A DNA stretch of 64,000 bases, taken from positions 145,458 through 209,457 of the forward strand of contig JACRPF010000006.1 of assembly GCA_016214035.1 (NCBI GenBank), in the 5' to 3' direction. Below the pieces are notes generated by a model. That model searched no databases. It worked only from the letters and a program-made list of their open reading frames with translations, and was not told the origin of the DNA. Below are positions 18,001 through 25,302 of this stretch, piece after piece. Within the stretch, counting starts at the first letter, position 1. Each line of letters opens with the position of its first letter. Made by a program: the position numbers and the translations under genes. This DNA is from Spirochaetota bacterium (GTDB lineage: Bacteria; Spirochaetota; Brachyspiria; Brachyspirales; JACRPF01).

Positions 18001-18336
18001 ACATGGGCGTCGGTGAACGTGACCTCCATCGACGGTAAAGACATTTCATCATCCGGGCGGCTTCTGGTAACGGCAGTGGGAAATGCACGCAATAAAACCA
18101 CTAAGATAGATGCCGCAGGCGGACTGATATTCAACATGGGGGCCGCTCCGGTTATCGCAGAACCGGTAAACGCAAAGATATCAATTAAAAATGCGGCCGG
18201 AACGAAGGTGTTCGTCATCAATCCGCTCACCGGAGAACGGGTGAAAACAATCCCTTCGGTGCGTTCGGGAGATACACTCACATTCTCAATCGACAATGGA
18301 TGCAAGAGCATCTATTTCGAGGTGGCGGCGAACTGA
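15058..18336 (+). CDS. Large secreted clan GH-A glycoside hydrolase (GH5-like)
   Basis: A 1092-residue protein with signal-like N-terminus (AAAIAAMVLSGSAGIAQ). Residues about 25-440 form a beta-rich region. The catalytic barrel begins near residue 450 with KFGFVKSRNGVFEFEKEP and VRFWGINF. The acid/base is probably E621 in FEIINEC and the nucleophile E773 in LVNGEWNF, at the strand 4 and strand 7 positions of clan GH-A. Residues after about 870 form C-terminal beta domains. The GH5-like assignment rests on these motifs, and the substrate is not predictable. It has its own promoter and palindromic operator and is not in an operon with the downstream oxidoreductase, which also has a promoter. 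Confidence 0.78.
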   Translation: MAKNNHLAAAIAAMVLSGSAGIAQHVAYDKNGRLQIDSGGMMLIDGESLLLMDANWKSVSSPTSAKPALSTSPTGVSLAEWSDKGGTLTRQVSQAKDGTLTVRYEFEFKKGLNGKYIELTLNIPRSAFDSLKPAGKGADVVQFGPAGSVDSIAGTVRIDPAGSSAVWHLQDMREVSWNGQFRMMLSMAYDAENGTKAVGALAISITPRIHPAFVPVTLSTAAARPFIDRNGDGWTGQGSGNDLRILPSGLMTLSGIPFDITGRAVLLKGEHTAGFPVTTGTMQLTAPAACDALYMLQATAWSAEYDKPVATYKLMYADGTSASIPVKYGRDINDWWMARPPTDAKLAWTGANGSAEVGLSVMKVTNPRPDKQISGIEFVSAQTAATPILIAATVLKSGVLTAAETEAVSNTYTKRDQAAIDMSDWYECPIAWRGTIQPGSALDFSGLNHKPAGKFGFVKSRNGVFEFEKEPGKPVRFWGINFAIAGPFPDKELAAGIAQCAAAQGVNLVRLHLYASSYTLLVGDNGEINKEMLDKMEFLVAELEKNGIYIFMDLNDGLPYEAMNGMTNVPFKNLKLASIFDPELRKATKRLATELFTHVNPYNGKPLASDPGVAMFEIINECSMFIDWGTLQKSVPEPYLGKLKVIWSEWLAKNGIADRPLPDSFKVDNTTRKFAEELQLQYLQEMGSHLRSLGIRAPISGDNITFALGELRASVNAKMDYIGEHSYFDHPNVSSRPMTYNDNKAITRPVSQLPLISDLAKGALNGYPLVNGEWNFCFPNDYRCEGIPYAAAYAGYQDWGGMVFYCATGSFDGGRWSRFTNNPGILIHSQQTDPATWGLSHVGAALYRRGDVAPAKRDLEAILPDSAIDDNILPIRKMPFLPALGRYRMTFSGPDGKSNWLGDLSRSDLAPADAYRKVLEKIGDTESGGEYIVSDTKQIRRYAAMGLLFIDTPKTQSVNGRLCDIPKSGDGLSGMKVESAMTWASVNVTSIDGKDISSSGRLLVTAVGNARNKTTKIDAAGGLIFNMGAAPVIAEPVNAKISIKNAAGTKVFVINPLTGERVKTIPSVRSGDTLTFSIDNGCKSIYFEVAAN

Positions 18337-18356
18337 ACGCGCGGACTTCGTAATAC

Positions 18357-18386
18357 TTGCATTACAACCTTCCTTCATGATATACT
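18357..18386 (+). promoter_or_regulatory. Predicted promoter of the Gfo/Idh/MocA gene
   Basis: TTGCAT (18357-18362), 18-base spacer, TATACT (18381-18386), 33 bases before the ATG, which has GAGGAG upstream. Confidence 0.45.
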
Positions 18387-18418
18387 GCCGCATCACGTAA
18401 TCATGAGGAGCACGCAGC

Positions 18419-19492
18419 ATGTCACAAAAAGCCGACGGAATGAATTATGCCCCGCAGGGAAAGCCGAAGCCGGTGGTAAAACCCGGTGAATTCAAATTCG
18501 CGGCTATGAACCTCGACCACGGCCATATCTACGGCCAGTGTAACGGCCTCATCGAGGCGGGCGCGGAACTGGCGGCGGTGTACGACCCGGACCCCGCAAA
18601 AGTAGAGGCCTTCGTCAAGAAATTCCCGCAGGCGGAACCAGCAGCGAAGGCAGAGGCGATACTCGAGGACAAAGATATAAAACTCGTCGCCGCGGCTGCC
18701 ATACCCAACGAACGCGGACCGCTCGGCTGCCGCGTGATGAAGCACGGCAAGGATTACTTCACCGACAAAACGCCGTTCACCACACTCGCGCAGCTTGCCG
18801 AGGCGAAAAAGGTTGTTGCCGAAACGAAACGTAAATACATGGTCTATTTCTCGGAGCGCCTCCACGTTGAATCGGCGGTATACGCAGGCGAACTGGTGAA
18901 ACAGGGCGCCATCGGCCGTGTGGTGCAGGTCATCGGGCTTGGGCCCCACCGGCTCACCGCCCCGTCGCGTCCGGCATGGTTCTTCAACAAGGAACAGTAC
19001 GGCGGCATACTCACCGACATCGGCAGCCATCAGCTTGAACAGTTCCTCTTCTTCACGGGCAATGAGAACGCGAAGATACTTGCGGCCAAGGTCAGCAATT
19101 ACAACAGCCCCGCATATCCCGAGCTTGAGGATTTCGGCGACGTGACGCTTGTGGGCGACAACGGCGCCACCGGTTATCACCGCGTGGACTGGCTCACGCC
19201 CGACGGTCTCTGTTCATGGGGCGACGGCAGACTGTTCCTGCTCGGCACCGAGGGCTTCATCGAACTGAGGAAATATCTGAATCTCGCCGCGTCGAAAACG
19301 GGCGACCATGTGTTCTGGGCTGATAAAAAAGGCGAGCATCACGAAGAGGTAGCCGGTAAAGTGGGTTATCCGTTCTTCGGAGAGCTCATCCTCGACTGCA
19401 TCAACAGAACGGAAAAAGCGATGACGCAGGAACACGCGTTCAAAGCGGCCGAGCTCTGCATGCAGGCGCAGGCGGCGGCGGTTCGCGTTTAA
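18419..19492 (+). CDS. Gfo/Idh/MocA-family NAD(P)-dependent oxidoreductase
   Basis: A 357-residue protein of the sugar and inositol dehydrogenase superfamily. The Rossmann domain spans about residues 25-150 (FAAMNLDHGHIYGQCNGLI, then AAVYDPDPAKVEAFV). The catalytic-type domain follows, with YFSERLHVES and DIGSHQLEQFL, where D-I-G-x-H is the conserved metal or substrate block. The usual EKP motif is replaced by DKTPF. No signal peptide is present. Its likely role is oxidation of a sugar or sugar acid released by the surrounding glycosidases, but the substrate is unknown. Its last 4 bases overlap the convergent glycosyltransferase gene. Confidence 0.85.
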   Translation: MSQKADGMNYAPQGKPKPVVKPGEFKFAAMNLDHGHIYGQCNGLIEAGAELAAVYDPDPAKVEAFVKKFPQAEPAAKAEAILEDKDIKLVAAAAIPNERGPLGCRVMKHGKDYFTDKTPFTTLAQLAEAKKVVAETKRKYMVYFSERLHVESAVYAGELVKQGAIGRVVQVIGLGPHRLTAPSRPAWFFNKEQYGGILTDIGSHQLEQFLFFTGNENAKILAAKVSNYNSPAYPELEDFGDVTLVGDNGATGYHRVDWLTPDGLCSWGDGRLFLLGTEGFIELRKYLNLAASKTGDHVFWADKKGEHHEEVAGKVGYPFFGELILDCINRTEKAMTQEHAFKAAELCMQAQAAAVRV

Positions 19493-20463
19493 CGTTTCGA
19501 TGCCTTGTTATCGTTAAAGCCGTAACGGTCACGGACGATATAAAGCGGTCTGGCTTTCACCTCGCGGTAAATACGTCCGACATACGCACCGATGATGCCG
19601 AGCGATATGAGCTGAACACCGCCGAAAAAAAGAATGACGGCTACCGTGGACGACCAGCCGCGCACGCTTCCCGCAGGATGTATGAATTTATCAACGACTA
19701 TCCACACAAGATAGAGAAAAGCGACAGCGGTGACGAACACGCCGGCGTAACTCGCGAACATGAGCGGCTTTTCCGAAAACCCGGTGATGCCGTTGAGCGC
19801 GAAGCGTATCATCTTGCTCAGCGTATATTTTGTTTTTCCGGCGTAGCGGCTGTCGCGGTCATACGCGAGCGCGCAGTGACGGTACCCCACCCATGACACG
19901 AGCCCGCGCACATACCGGTTCTCCTCGCGGAGCTGCCCGAGCGCGTCGACCACGGCGCGGTCCATGAGTCTGAAATCTCCCGTATCGAGCGGCAGGTTCA
20001 CGTCACTGAGCGAATTGATGAAGCGGTAGAACAGTTTCGCGGTAGCCAGCTTGAAGGCGTTCTCGCCCTTACGCTCTTTGCGCTGGGCATACACGACCTC
20101 ATAACCTTCGCGCCATTTCTCGACCATCGCGGCAACAAGCTCCGGCGGGTCCTGCAGGTCTCCGTCGATAACGACGACAGCATCGCCCCTGGCAGCGTCG
20201 ATGCCGGCGGTTATCGCAAGTTGATGGCCGAAGTTCCTGGAAAAATCAATTATCTTCACGTTCGTATCGCGCGCCGATAACGCGAGCAGAAGCGGCAATG
20301 ACTTGTCCGTACTGCCGTCGTTCACAAATAGCATCTCGTAACGTGTACCGGGAATGGCCGACAATGCCGCACGGGCGCGGCGATAGAACTCGTCGATGAT
20401 GCCCTCTTCAAAATAAACCGGAACGACGAGTGATATCAGCGCGTTTTTTTTATTCGTTTTCAT
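19489..20463 (-). CDS. Family 2 glycosyltransferase with C-terminal membrane anchor (GtrB/DPM1-like)
   Basis: A 324-residue enzyme that likely transfers a sugar from a nucleotide donor to polyprenyl phosphate. The GT-A catalytic domain has ISLVVPVYFEE, FVNDGSTDKS and the metal-binding DGDLQDPPE. The block FSRNFGHQLAITAGIDAARGD is typical of bactoprenol glucosyltransferases. Two membrane helices follow at about 240-262 and 275-298, and the tail is basic. The enzyme should act at the cytoplasmic face in glycan decoration. It is monocistronic and converges with the Gfo/Idh gene. Confidence 0.9.
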   Translation of the reverse strand: MKTNKKNALISLVVPVYFEEGIIDEFYRRARAALSAIPGTRYEMLFVNDGSTDKSLPLLLALSARDTNVKIIDFSRNFGHQLAITAGIDAARGDAVVVIDGDLQDPPELVAAMVEKWREGYEVVYAQRKERKGENAFKLATAKLFYRFINSLSDVNLPLDTGDFRLMDRAVVDALGQLREENRYVRGLVSWVGYRHCALAYDRDSRYAGKTKYTLSKMIRFALNGITGFSEKPLMFASYAGVFVTAVAFLYLVWIVVDKFIHPAGSVRGWSSTVAVILFFGGVQLISLGIIGAYVGRIYREVKARPLYIVRDRYGFNDNKASKR

Positions 20464-20503
20464 AGCGCTATTTCATCATACCCGGACGTATTTCGCAACA
20501 ATA

Positions 20504-21112
20504 CTATTTGAGCCGCATCCTTGGGAGCCCCAGTTTCAATTCCATCGCCACCAGACGGACGGCCATGATGACCGCAATAGTCCCGGCGAATGTTATGGTG
20601 TCGGGCAGGCCGAATGAACGGAGCATAAAAAACACGATGCCGCCGATGATGCAGGCGAGCGCGTATATCTCTTTTGAAAAGATGAGCGGCACGTCGTTGC
20701 AGAAAACATCGCGCAGCACGCCGCCCATGACGCCGGTGACAAGCCCCATCACCACGGCGAATACGGGAGCGATGCCTATCGACAGCGCTTTCTGTATGCC
20801 GATGACGGTGAATACCGCGAGCCCCACCGCGTCAAAGATGAGTATGACATTCCGTATGCGGAGTATATAGGTCGCGAATATGAAAGCGATTATAGATGCC
20901 GCAATGATGACGATGAGGTAACGTATATCGGAGATCCAGAACACCGGCACAGCGCCGATGAGCACATCGCGCGTGGTGCCGCCGCCAACCGCGTTGATGA
21001 ACGCGATAAAGAACGCACCGAAAAGGTCCATGCGCTTTTTACCGGCGGCAAGCGTCCCGGTTATCGCGGAGACGAAGACGGCGAAGAGGTCGAGGATGTA
21101 AAGGACTTCCAT
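20504..21112 (-). CDS. TRIC-type/UPF0126 membrane channel family protein
   Basis: A 202-residue protein with about seven hydrophobic segments. It has the duplicated UPF0126 (YicG/YadS) layout: AFINAVGGGTTRDVLIG in the first half and GLVTGVMGGVLRDVFCND in the second. The GGGTTRD and GGVLRD glycine-kinked motifs are the family signature of prokaryotic TRIC channels. E. coli relatives have been linked to glycine uptake. Length and both repeats are complete. There is no visible functional link to its neighbours. Confidence 0.9.
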   Translation of the reverse strand: MEVLYILDLFAVFVSAITGTLAAGKKRMDLFGAFFIAFINAVGGGTTRDVLIGAVPVFWISDIRYLIVIIAASIIAFIFATYILRIRNVILIFDAVGLAVFTVIGIQKALSIGIAPVFAVVMGLVTGVMGGVLRDVFCNDVPLIFSKEIYALACIIGGIVFFMLRSFGLPDTITFAGTIAVIMAVRLVAMELKLGLPRMRLK

Positions 21113-21236
21113 GGTCCGGAAAGTTTATCCGAGTGTTTAAAAAATGCAAATTACTGCATCGCTTGGTAAACAATGTTACCGAACGATGCGGCATATTGCA
21201 ATAATCACACGATACACTTACGATGATCGTTCCTGC

Positions 21237-21243
21237 AAGGAGG
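21237..21243 (+). promoter_or_regulatory. Shine-Dalgarno that fixes the NAD(P)-binding protein start
   Basis: AAGGAGG lies 5 bases before ATG 21249. The track start at 21144 has no such signal, and its 35 extra residues lack family features. Confidence 0.85.
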
Positions 21244-21248
21244 AACAC

Positions 21249-22169
21249 ATGCCCCAAGTGCTGATCGCCGGATCAACCGGATATCTCGGTTACTATATGA
21301 CTGAAGCGTTCAGCCGCGGGGGATTTCAGGTCACCGCAATAGCCAAGGACCGGAGTGAGGAACGAGCGGTACAGACATTATGCGCGATGGGCGCTCAATG
21401 TGTGTATGTTGATGCGTCCCGTCGTGAATCGTTCAGCACTGCGCTTACCGGCATAGATGTCGTCATCTCCTGCATGGCAGCGCCGGGAGGCGGAAACGAT
21501 GCCCAGGGTGATTTCTGGGCTATCGATCGTGACGCGAACATCCGTCTCGCAGAGGAAGCGGCGGATGCCGGCGTGAAGCACTTCATCCTGATGGCCACGT
21601 TCGAAGGTCCCCACTCGCGCCGTCAGACCGCGTTCAGCGACGCAAAAGAGACTGCGGTAGATGCAATCACCGCACGTGCATCGGCGTGCGGCATGATGCT
21701 CACCGTACTGCGCCCCAACGCGTACTTCAAAGACCTCACCAACAGGGCTTTCACCTCCGTACGAGAGAAGAATACATACACGATATTCGGTGACGGGACT
21801 GTCCGCATCAATCCGATACACGGCGCCGATGTCGCGGCGATCGCGCTTGCGTGCGCACAGGGGACTATGGCCGGCGGAAGGCAGTATCCTCTCGGAGGTC
21901 CGGACACATTCACCTTCAGGGAACTCGGCGAACTTGCCGCTTCAGTACTCGGCACAAAAGATACGCTCAAAATAAAAGCACGGTCGATCGCGCCGTTCAG
22001 GATCATCGCGTTCATCGTGGGCATGGGTGCGCTATTTTCACGTTCGCTGCGCCGGCGCCATGCGCTCATCACCTGGATGCTGTATGCCCTCACCCATGAC
22101 GCCATTGCTCCGTCATATGGGACACACCGGCTCGCAGACGAATTCCGACGGAAGGCAGCCGTGCCTTAG
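21249..22169 (+). CDS. NAD(P)-binding SDR-type protein (NmrA/complex I assembly-like)
   Basis: With the start at ATG 21249 the protein is 306 residues and begins directly with the Rossmann strand MPQVLIAGSTGYLGYYMTEA, matching the GxTGxxG nucleotide-binding motif of atypical short-chain dehydrogenases. Further matches are GIDVVISCMA, VKHFILMATF, and the substrate-domain blocks LRPNAYFKDL and PIHGADVAAIAL. The canonical YxxxK pair is replaced (FSDAKETAVD keeps the lysine), as in NmrA-like and NDUFA9-like proteins. It may be regulatory or act on a hydrophobic substrate. The gene stands alone on the plus strand. Confidence 0.82.
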   Translation: MPQVLIAGSTGYLGYYMTEAFSRGGFQVTAIAKDRSEERAVQTLCAMGAQCVYVDASRRESFSTALTGIDVVISCMAAPGGGNDAQGDFWAIDRDANIRLAEEAADAGVKHFILMATFEGPHSRRQTAFSDAKETAVDAITARASACGMMLTVLRPNAYFKDLTNRAFTSVREKNTYTIFGDGTVRINPIHGADVAAIALACAQGTMAGGRQYPLGGPDTFTFRELGELAASVLGTKDTLKIKARSIAPFRIIAFIVGMGALFSRSLRRRHALITWMLYALTHDAIAPSYGTHRLADEFRRKAAVP

Positions 22170-22415
22170 GCATCATTCTGCCAATCAGATATAAATCCAC
22201 GCCGGCGGGAAAACTCCGGCCGGACCAGGTAAAACTAGACTCCTACCGCGTGGTGTCCGACACCGGCGAACTCGACTTGGACTTGACGAAAAAACAGCGC
22301 GGCGTTGTCACGATTATGGGTTATGTGAAGAACACCTATGCGGGATGGATCGTCGAGGGTGATAGAGATCGGCCCGCGCTACAAAACGCTCTGGTACGAG
22401 ATTACCGCACGCTGA
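22170..22415 (+). pseudogene. Frameshifted 3' remnant of a protein-coding gene
   Basis: The 283-base gap after the SDR gene is coding-like. One frame reads ...LRPDQVKLDSYRVVSDTGEL and then GYVKNTYAGWIVE. A +1 shift then gives VIEIGPRYKTLWYEITAR and a stop at 22415. That last peptide recurs at 25257 as VVDIGTRCKTLWYEITAR plus stop, which shows it is a real C-terminus. No start codon or full-length gene is present. The family is not recognised. Confidence 0.55.
22365..22415 (+). repeat. 51-bp direct repeat, copy 1
   Basis: GAGATCGGCCCGCGCTACAA begins this copy. It matches 25207-25257 at 46 of 51 positions in the same orientation, with 26 consecutive identical bases. The two copies bracket the agarase-like and GH10 genes. 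Confidence 0.9.
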
Positions 22416-22452
22416 AAGAGCACAGCTGAAGGCGGCAGAAGCACCCGCGGGA

Positions 22453-23649
22453 TCATTCCTGCGTATCGCAGAGCGCCTTGAGTACCGCCTGATAGATTGC
22501 TCGCGGCTGGAACTGCTCATCAAACAAGCGGACCTTCTGCCCGACCAGCCAATGCCGGTTGACCGCCTCTGAAAGCCCCCAGATATCGATGCGGTTCACT
22601 CCGGCTTCCCGGGCCGCCTTCACAATGCCGTAGTAGCGCTCAGCCTGAAGCTTTTCATAATCCGCCGGGAACGGATTTCCTTTTTTCCACCCCGTCCCCA
22701 TACTCACGTCCAATTCGGTTATGTAGACCTCCATGCCCAGGTCTTTGAAGCGCCGGATATTTTTTTTGATGCTGTCCCAATCGTAGGTCCGGTTGACCTG
22801 GAGATGACCCTGAAAGCCCACCGCATCAACGCGGACACCGCTGTTGAGCAGGTGTTTGATTAATTGATAGAGGGCGTCGCTCTTGCGGTTGATCTCTTCC
22901 ACTTCGCAATCACGGATCTCCAGCTTTCCGACGGCCATGGAGGCATACTGCAGCGCCTTCCGGAAAACAACGGGATGCTTCTCATTGACTTTGGCATCGC
23001 CGTTCAAGCCGGACTGGTCGGCTTCGAATCCCATGCGCAACCACACACAGTCCTGCGGGCCGGTTCCGTCCTTTTTATATTCTCCGCCCGCAGCTTTATA
23101 GACGAACATCTCATTGAAAATATTCCAGCCGTCCATCTTGCGCATGTTGTCATTCGCGGTCATGAGTGCAATTATGTACCGCTGCAGAAGCTTATCCAGC
23201 TCCTCTGATGTGTATTGGTTTTTCCAGAACCACTGGGGAAAATATGTGTTCGGACCGACCATGAGGTGCTGCAGGATTTTCTGCCGGTGTTCGAGACCCC
23301 AGTTCACGAGGGCATTCAGCCCGTCGGTCCTGAAGACCATCTTCTCAATTGTGGCGGGAGCCGCATCGGGCCACGACCCCTGATAGGACGGATAGACCTG
23401 CACCTGAAGTCCTGTGCAATTCCTCAGCTGCAGTTCGGCGCACTGCTCCGCAAACTCCCCCGCGATAACGGAATCACTCCTCCCGGTTGCACTCGACTTC
23501 GAGCCGATAATGGTCTTCCCCGCATAATCCTTAAGCGCCCTGGAGGGATCAAAGAGCGGCCTGTCATTACCGATCGCCATCAGCGGTGAGACAAAGGCGA
23601 TCTGACCCACGCCCAGTACATGCAGAAATGTTCTCAGGTATTGATTCAC
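22453..23649 (-). CDS. GH10 endo-beta-1,4-xylanase (exported)
   Basis: A 398-residue GH10 enzyme with a hydrophobic leader (YLRTFLHVLGVGQIAFVSPLMAIG). The catalytic acid/base is E180 in GWNIFNEM and the nucleophile E312 in VYITELDVS. DAVGFQGHL, IWGLSE and LFDEQFQPRAIYQAV are further GH10 blocks. It hydrolyses internal xylan linkages outside the cytoplasm. Translation starts at GTG 23649, which overlaps the upstream stop (GTGA), with GAAGG before it, so it is coupled to the agarase-like gene. The two genes share a similar leader peptide, suggesting that the exported signals have a common origin. Confidence 0.9.
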   Translation of the reverse strand: MNQYLRTFLHVLGVGQIAFVSPLMAIGNDRPLFDPSRALKDYAGKTIIGSKSSATGRSDSVIAGEFAEQCAELQLRNCTGLQVQVYPSYQGSWPDAAPATIEKMVFRTDGLNALVNWGLEHRQKILQHLMVGPNTYFPQWFWKNQYTSEELDKLLQRYIIALMTANDNMRKMDGWNIFNEMFVYKAAGGEYKKDGTGPQDCVWLRMGFEADQSGLNGDAKVNEKHPVVFRKALQYASMAVGKLEIRDCEVEEINRKSDALYQLIKHLLNSGVRVDAVGFQGHLQVNRTYDWDSIKKNIRRFKDLGMEVYITELDVSMGTGWKKGNPFPADYEKLQAERYYGIVKAAREAGVNRIDIWGLSEAVNRHWLVGQKVRLFDEQFQPRAIYQAVLKALCDTQE

Positions 23650-25079
23650 TTTTCACCTTCCGTTTCCACTCCGTATATACGTTCGTACAGTTTTTTGTGT
23701 ATCCCGGCGTAGCGCTGCACCGTGCGCACATATGGCCGGCCATCCTGCTGCACCAATCCCTGTTTCAGCACGTTACCTTGCGGCATAGCAACGGGCAGGT
23801 CGATATATTCGCAGCGATGAATGCCCACCATGTTCGGCTGCGCAAAGGCGTCATCCAAGTAGTGCGCCCAGAGATCCGCCGCCGCGTCTTCGGTGGGCCA
23901 CGATCCCCACATCCCCGACGGGAATTGCGGCGTGGCAAAGTTCACCGCGAAATCGCAGATTAATATCGGCTTGCCGGTGAGCTCAGCAATACGGTCAAAC
24001 GCCGCCTTGTCAAAACGGGCAGCCATTCCCTTTATTGGAATCGGCTGAATCGCCACGCCGTCGATATAGGGAACCGCCTCTTTGATGACATCTTCCAGCC
24101 CCAGATCAACCGACGCATAACGATCACCGAAGATCAAATGTTGCGGATCGAGTTTTCGGATCTCGTCATGACAGAACTTGTAATACTCCCGGACCAGAAC
24201 TGCAACGAACGCTCTGTCGTCATCCATGACTGACTGATCGTCCGGCCGCAGATTTGCCCATGCCCGTTCCGCCAGGAGACCGGCACGGTCCGCCACAATT
24301 GTCCCGTACGCTTCATTGACAGCAGCCACCGTCTTCCGCCGTTCCAGAAGAAAATCAACATATCGTATTTTACCCGGCGCACCGGCCGCCAATCTGCGAT
24401 AGGCGAACGGCCAGTCGTTTCCCTTCCGCCGCAATTCAAGGTTCCACCATTGCGGCAGGTCCACATACATATATCCGATGAGGTTTTTCAATCCTTTCAC
24501 GGGCTCGACGTACTCTGCTATACTCCGGGCGAGATCGCGGCGCACAGTTCCATCGAACAGATCAATGCGTTCGGGATTTTTTGAATACCGTGAGATTTCG
24601 AGCAGTTCCAATGAAACCACCGCCGGCATCTCATTGAGCATCGCCTGCCGGTTCTGCTTATTGACCCCGCCATAACCAGCCGAATTGAACCCCCAGCGGC
24701 GCAGATTTTCGGCAGCATCCCTTGTGAATGCAGTGAAATCACGATGATATGCCGCATCAAACAACGGAAGTGCACACGCCGCCAGGATGTGTGTCACACC
24801 CAGCGAAATCATGCTGTTGCCGTCCGGCGTTACCAGCCACCAGCGGTCTTTTATCTGCTGCAGTGAAAACCACCCGGTCGCCCGGCCTTTGATACTCCTC
24901 GAACCGCCGTACGAATCCAGATCGAGACGCGCCTTGACGTCCGCCACTTCAACCTGCCTGGCGGTTGTGATGTCATAGGCGCCGAGATTGGTTCCGGCGG
25001 CGCACAGAACAGCCGACGGCGTGATGGCGATGATGCCTGCACCGAGAACGTGCGGCAGTATGCGCAGATATTTGCACAT
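23646..25079 (-). CDS. Agarase-like clan GH-A glycosidase (exported)
   Basis: A 477-residue protein if started at ATG 25079 (MCKYLRILPHVLGAG), where the signal peptide resembles that of the downstream GH10. Starts at 25148 and 25226 are open, but they add a charged stretch before the hydrophobic core. GWFSLQQIKDRWWLVTPDGN followed by SLGVTHI is typical of GH50/GH86-like beta-agarase relatives, in which a binding domain precedes the barrel. A candidate catalytic region is IGYMYVDLPQWW and a strand 7-like region is KPILICDFAVNF. Neither shows the expected glutamate clearly, so activity is uncertain. It is the first gene of a two-gene cassette with GH10. Confidence 0.68.
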   Translation of the reverse strand: MCKYLRILPHVLGAGIIAITPSAVLCAAGTNLGAYDITTARQVEVADVKARLDLDSYGGSRSIKGRATGWFSLQQIKDRWWLVTPDGNSMISLGVTHILAACALPLFDAAYHRDFTAFTRDAAENLRRWGFNSAGYGGVNKQNRQAMLNEMPAVVSLELLEISRYSKNPERIDLFDGTVRRDLARSIAEYVEPVKGLKNLIGYMYVDLPQWWNLELRRKGNDWPFAYRRLAAGAPGKIRYVDFLLERRKTVAAVNEAYGTIVADRAGLLAERAWANLRPDDQSVMDDDRAFVAVLVREYYKFCHDEIRKLDPQHLIFGDRYASVDLGLEDVIKEAVPYIDGVAIQPIPIKGMAARFDKAAFDRIAELTGKPILICDFAVNFATPQFPSGMWGSWPTEDAAADLWAHYLDDAFAQPNMVGIHRCEYIDLPVAMPQGNVLKQGLVQQDGRPYVRTVQRYAGIHKKLYERIYGVETEGEK

Positions 25080-25206
25080 GATTCTTACGATCAATGGCGG
25101 TATAAAAGCGGAAAGGTGTTTGCGGCTTTCATTGCGGCTATCTCGCATGATATCAATATACTCCGGTGAACCGTCATTGTCAATGCCGCCTGTCGGAGTC
25201 GTCGTA

Positions 25207-25257
25207 GATATCGGTACGCGCTGCAAAACGCTCTGGTACGAGATTACCGCGCGCTGA
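25207..25257 (+). repeat. 51-bp direct repeat, copy 2
   Basis: GATATCGGTACGCGCTGCAA begins this copy, the same 3' coding remnant as at 22365-22415, ending in an in-frame TGA. It overlaps the upstream extension of the agarase-like frame, which argues for the internal start at 25079 or 25148. Confidence 0.9.
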
Positions 25258-25264
25258 CCGTCGC

Positions 25265-25293
25265 TTGAAAATCATTTCCACGCGTGATATAGT
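25265..25293 (+). promoter_or_regulatory. Predicted promoter giving a leaderless transcript
   Basis: TTGAAA (25265-25270), exactly 17 bases, TATAGT (25288-25293). The ATG at 25303 lies only 9 bases after the -10 element, so the mRNA would start at or just before the start codon. No SD is visible. Confidence 0.55.
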
Positions 25294-25302
25294 GTCATTA
25301 TT

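Noticed and set aside
25080-25226. N-terminal extension of the agarase-like gene as given in the ORF track
   Set aside because: The extra residues lie before the signal peptide core and overlap the 51-bp repeat remnant on the other strand.
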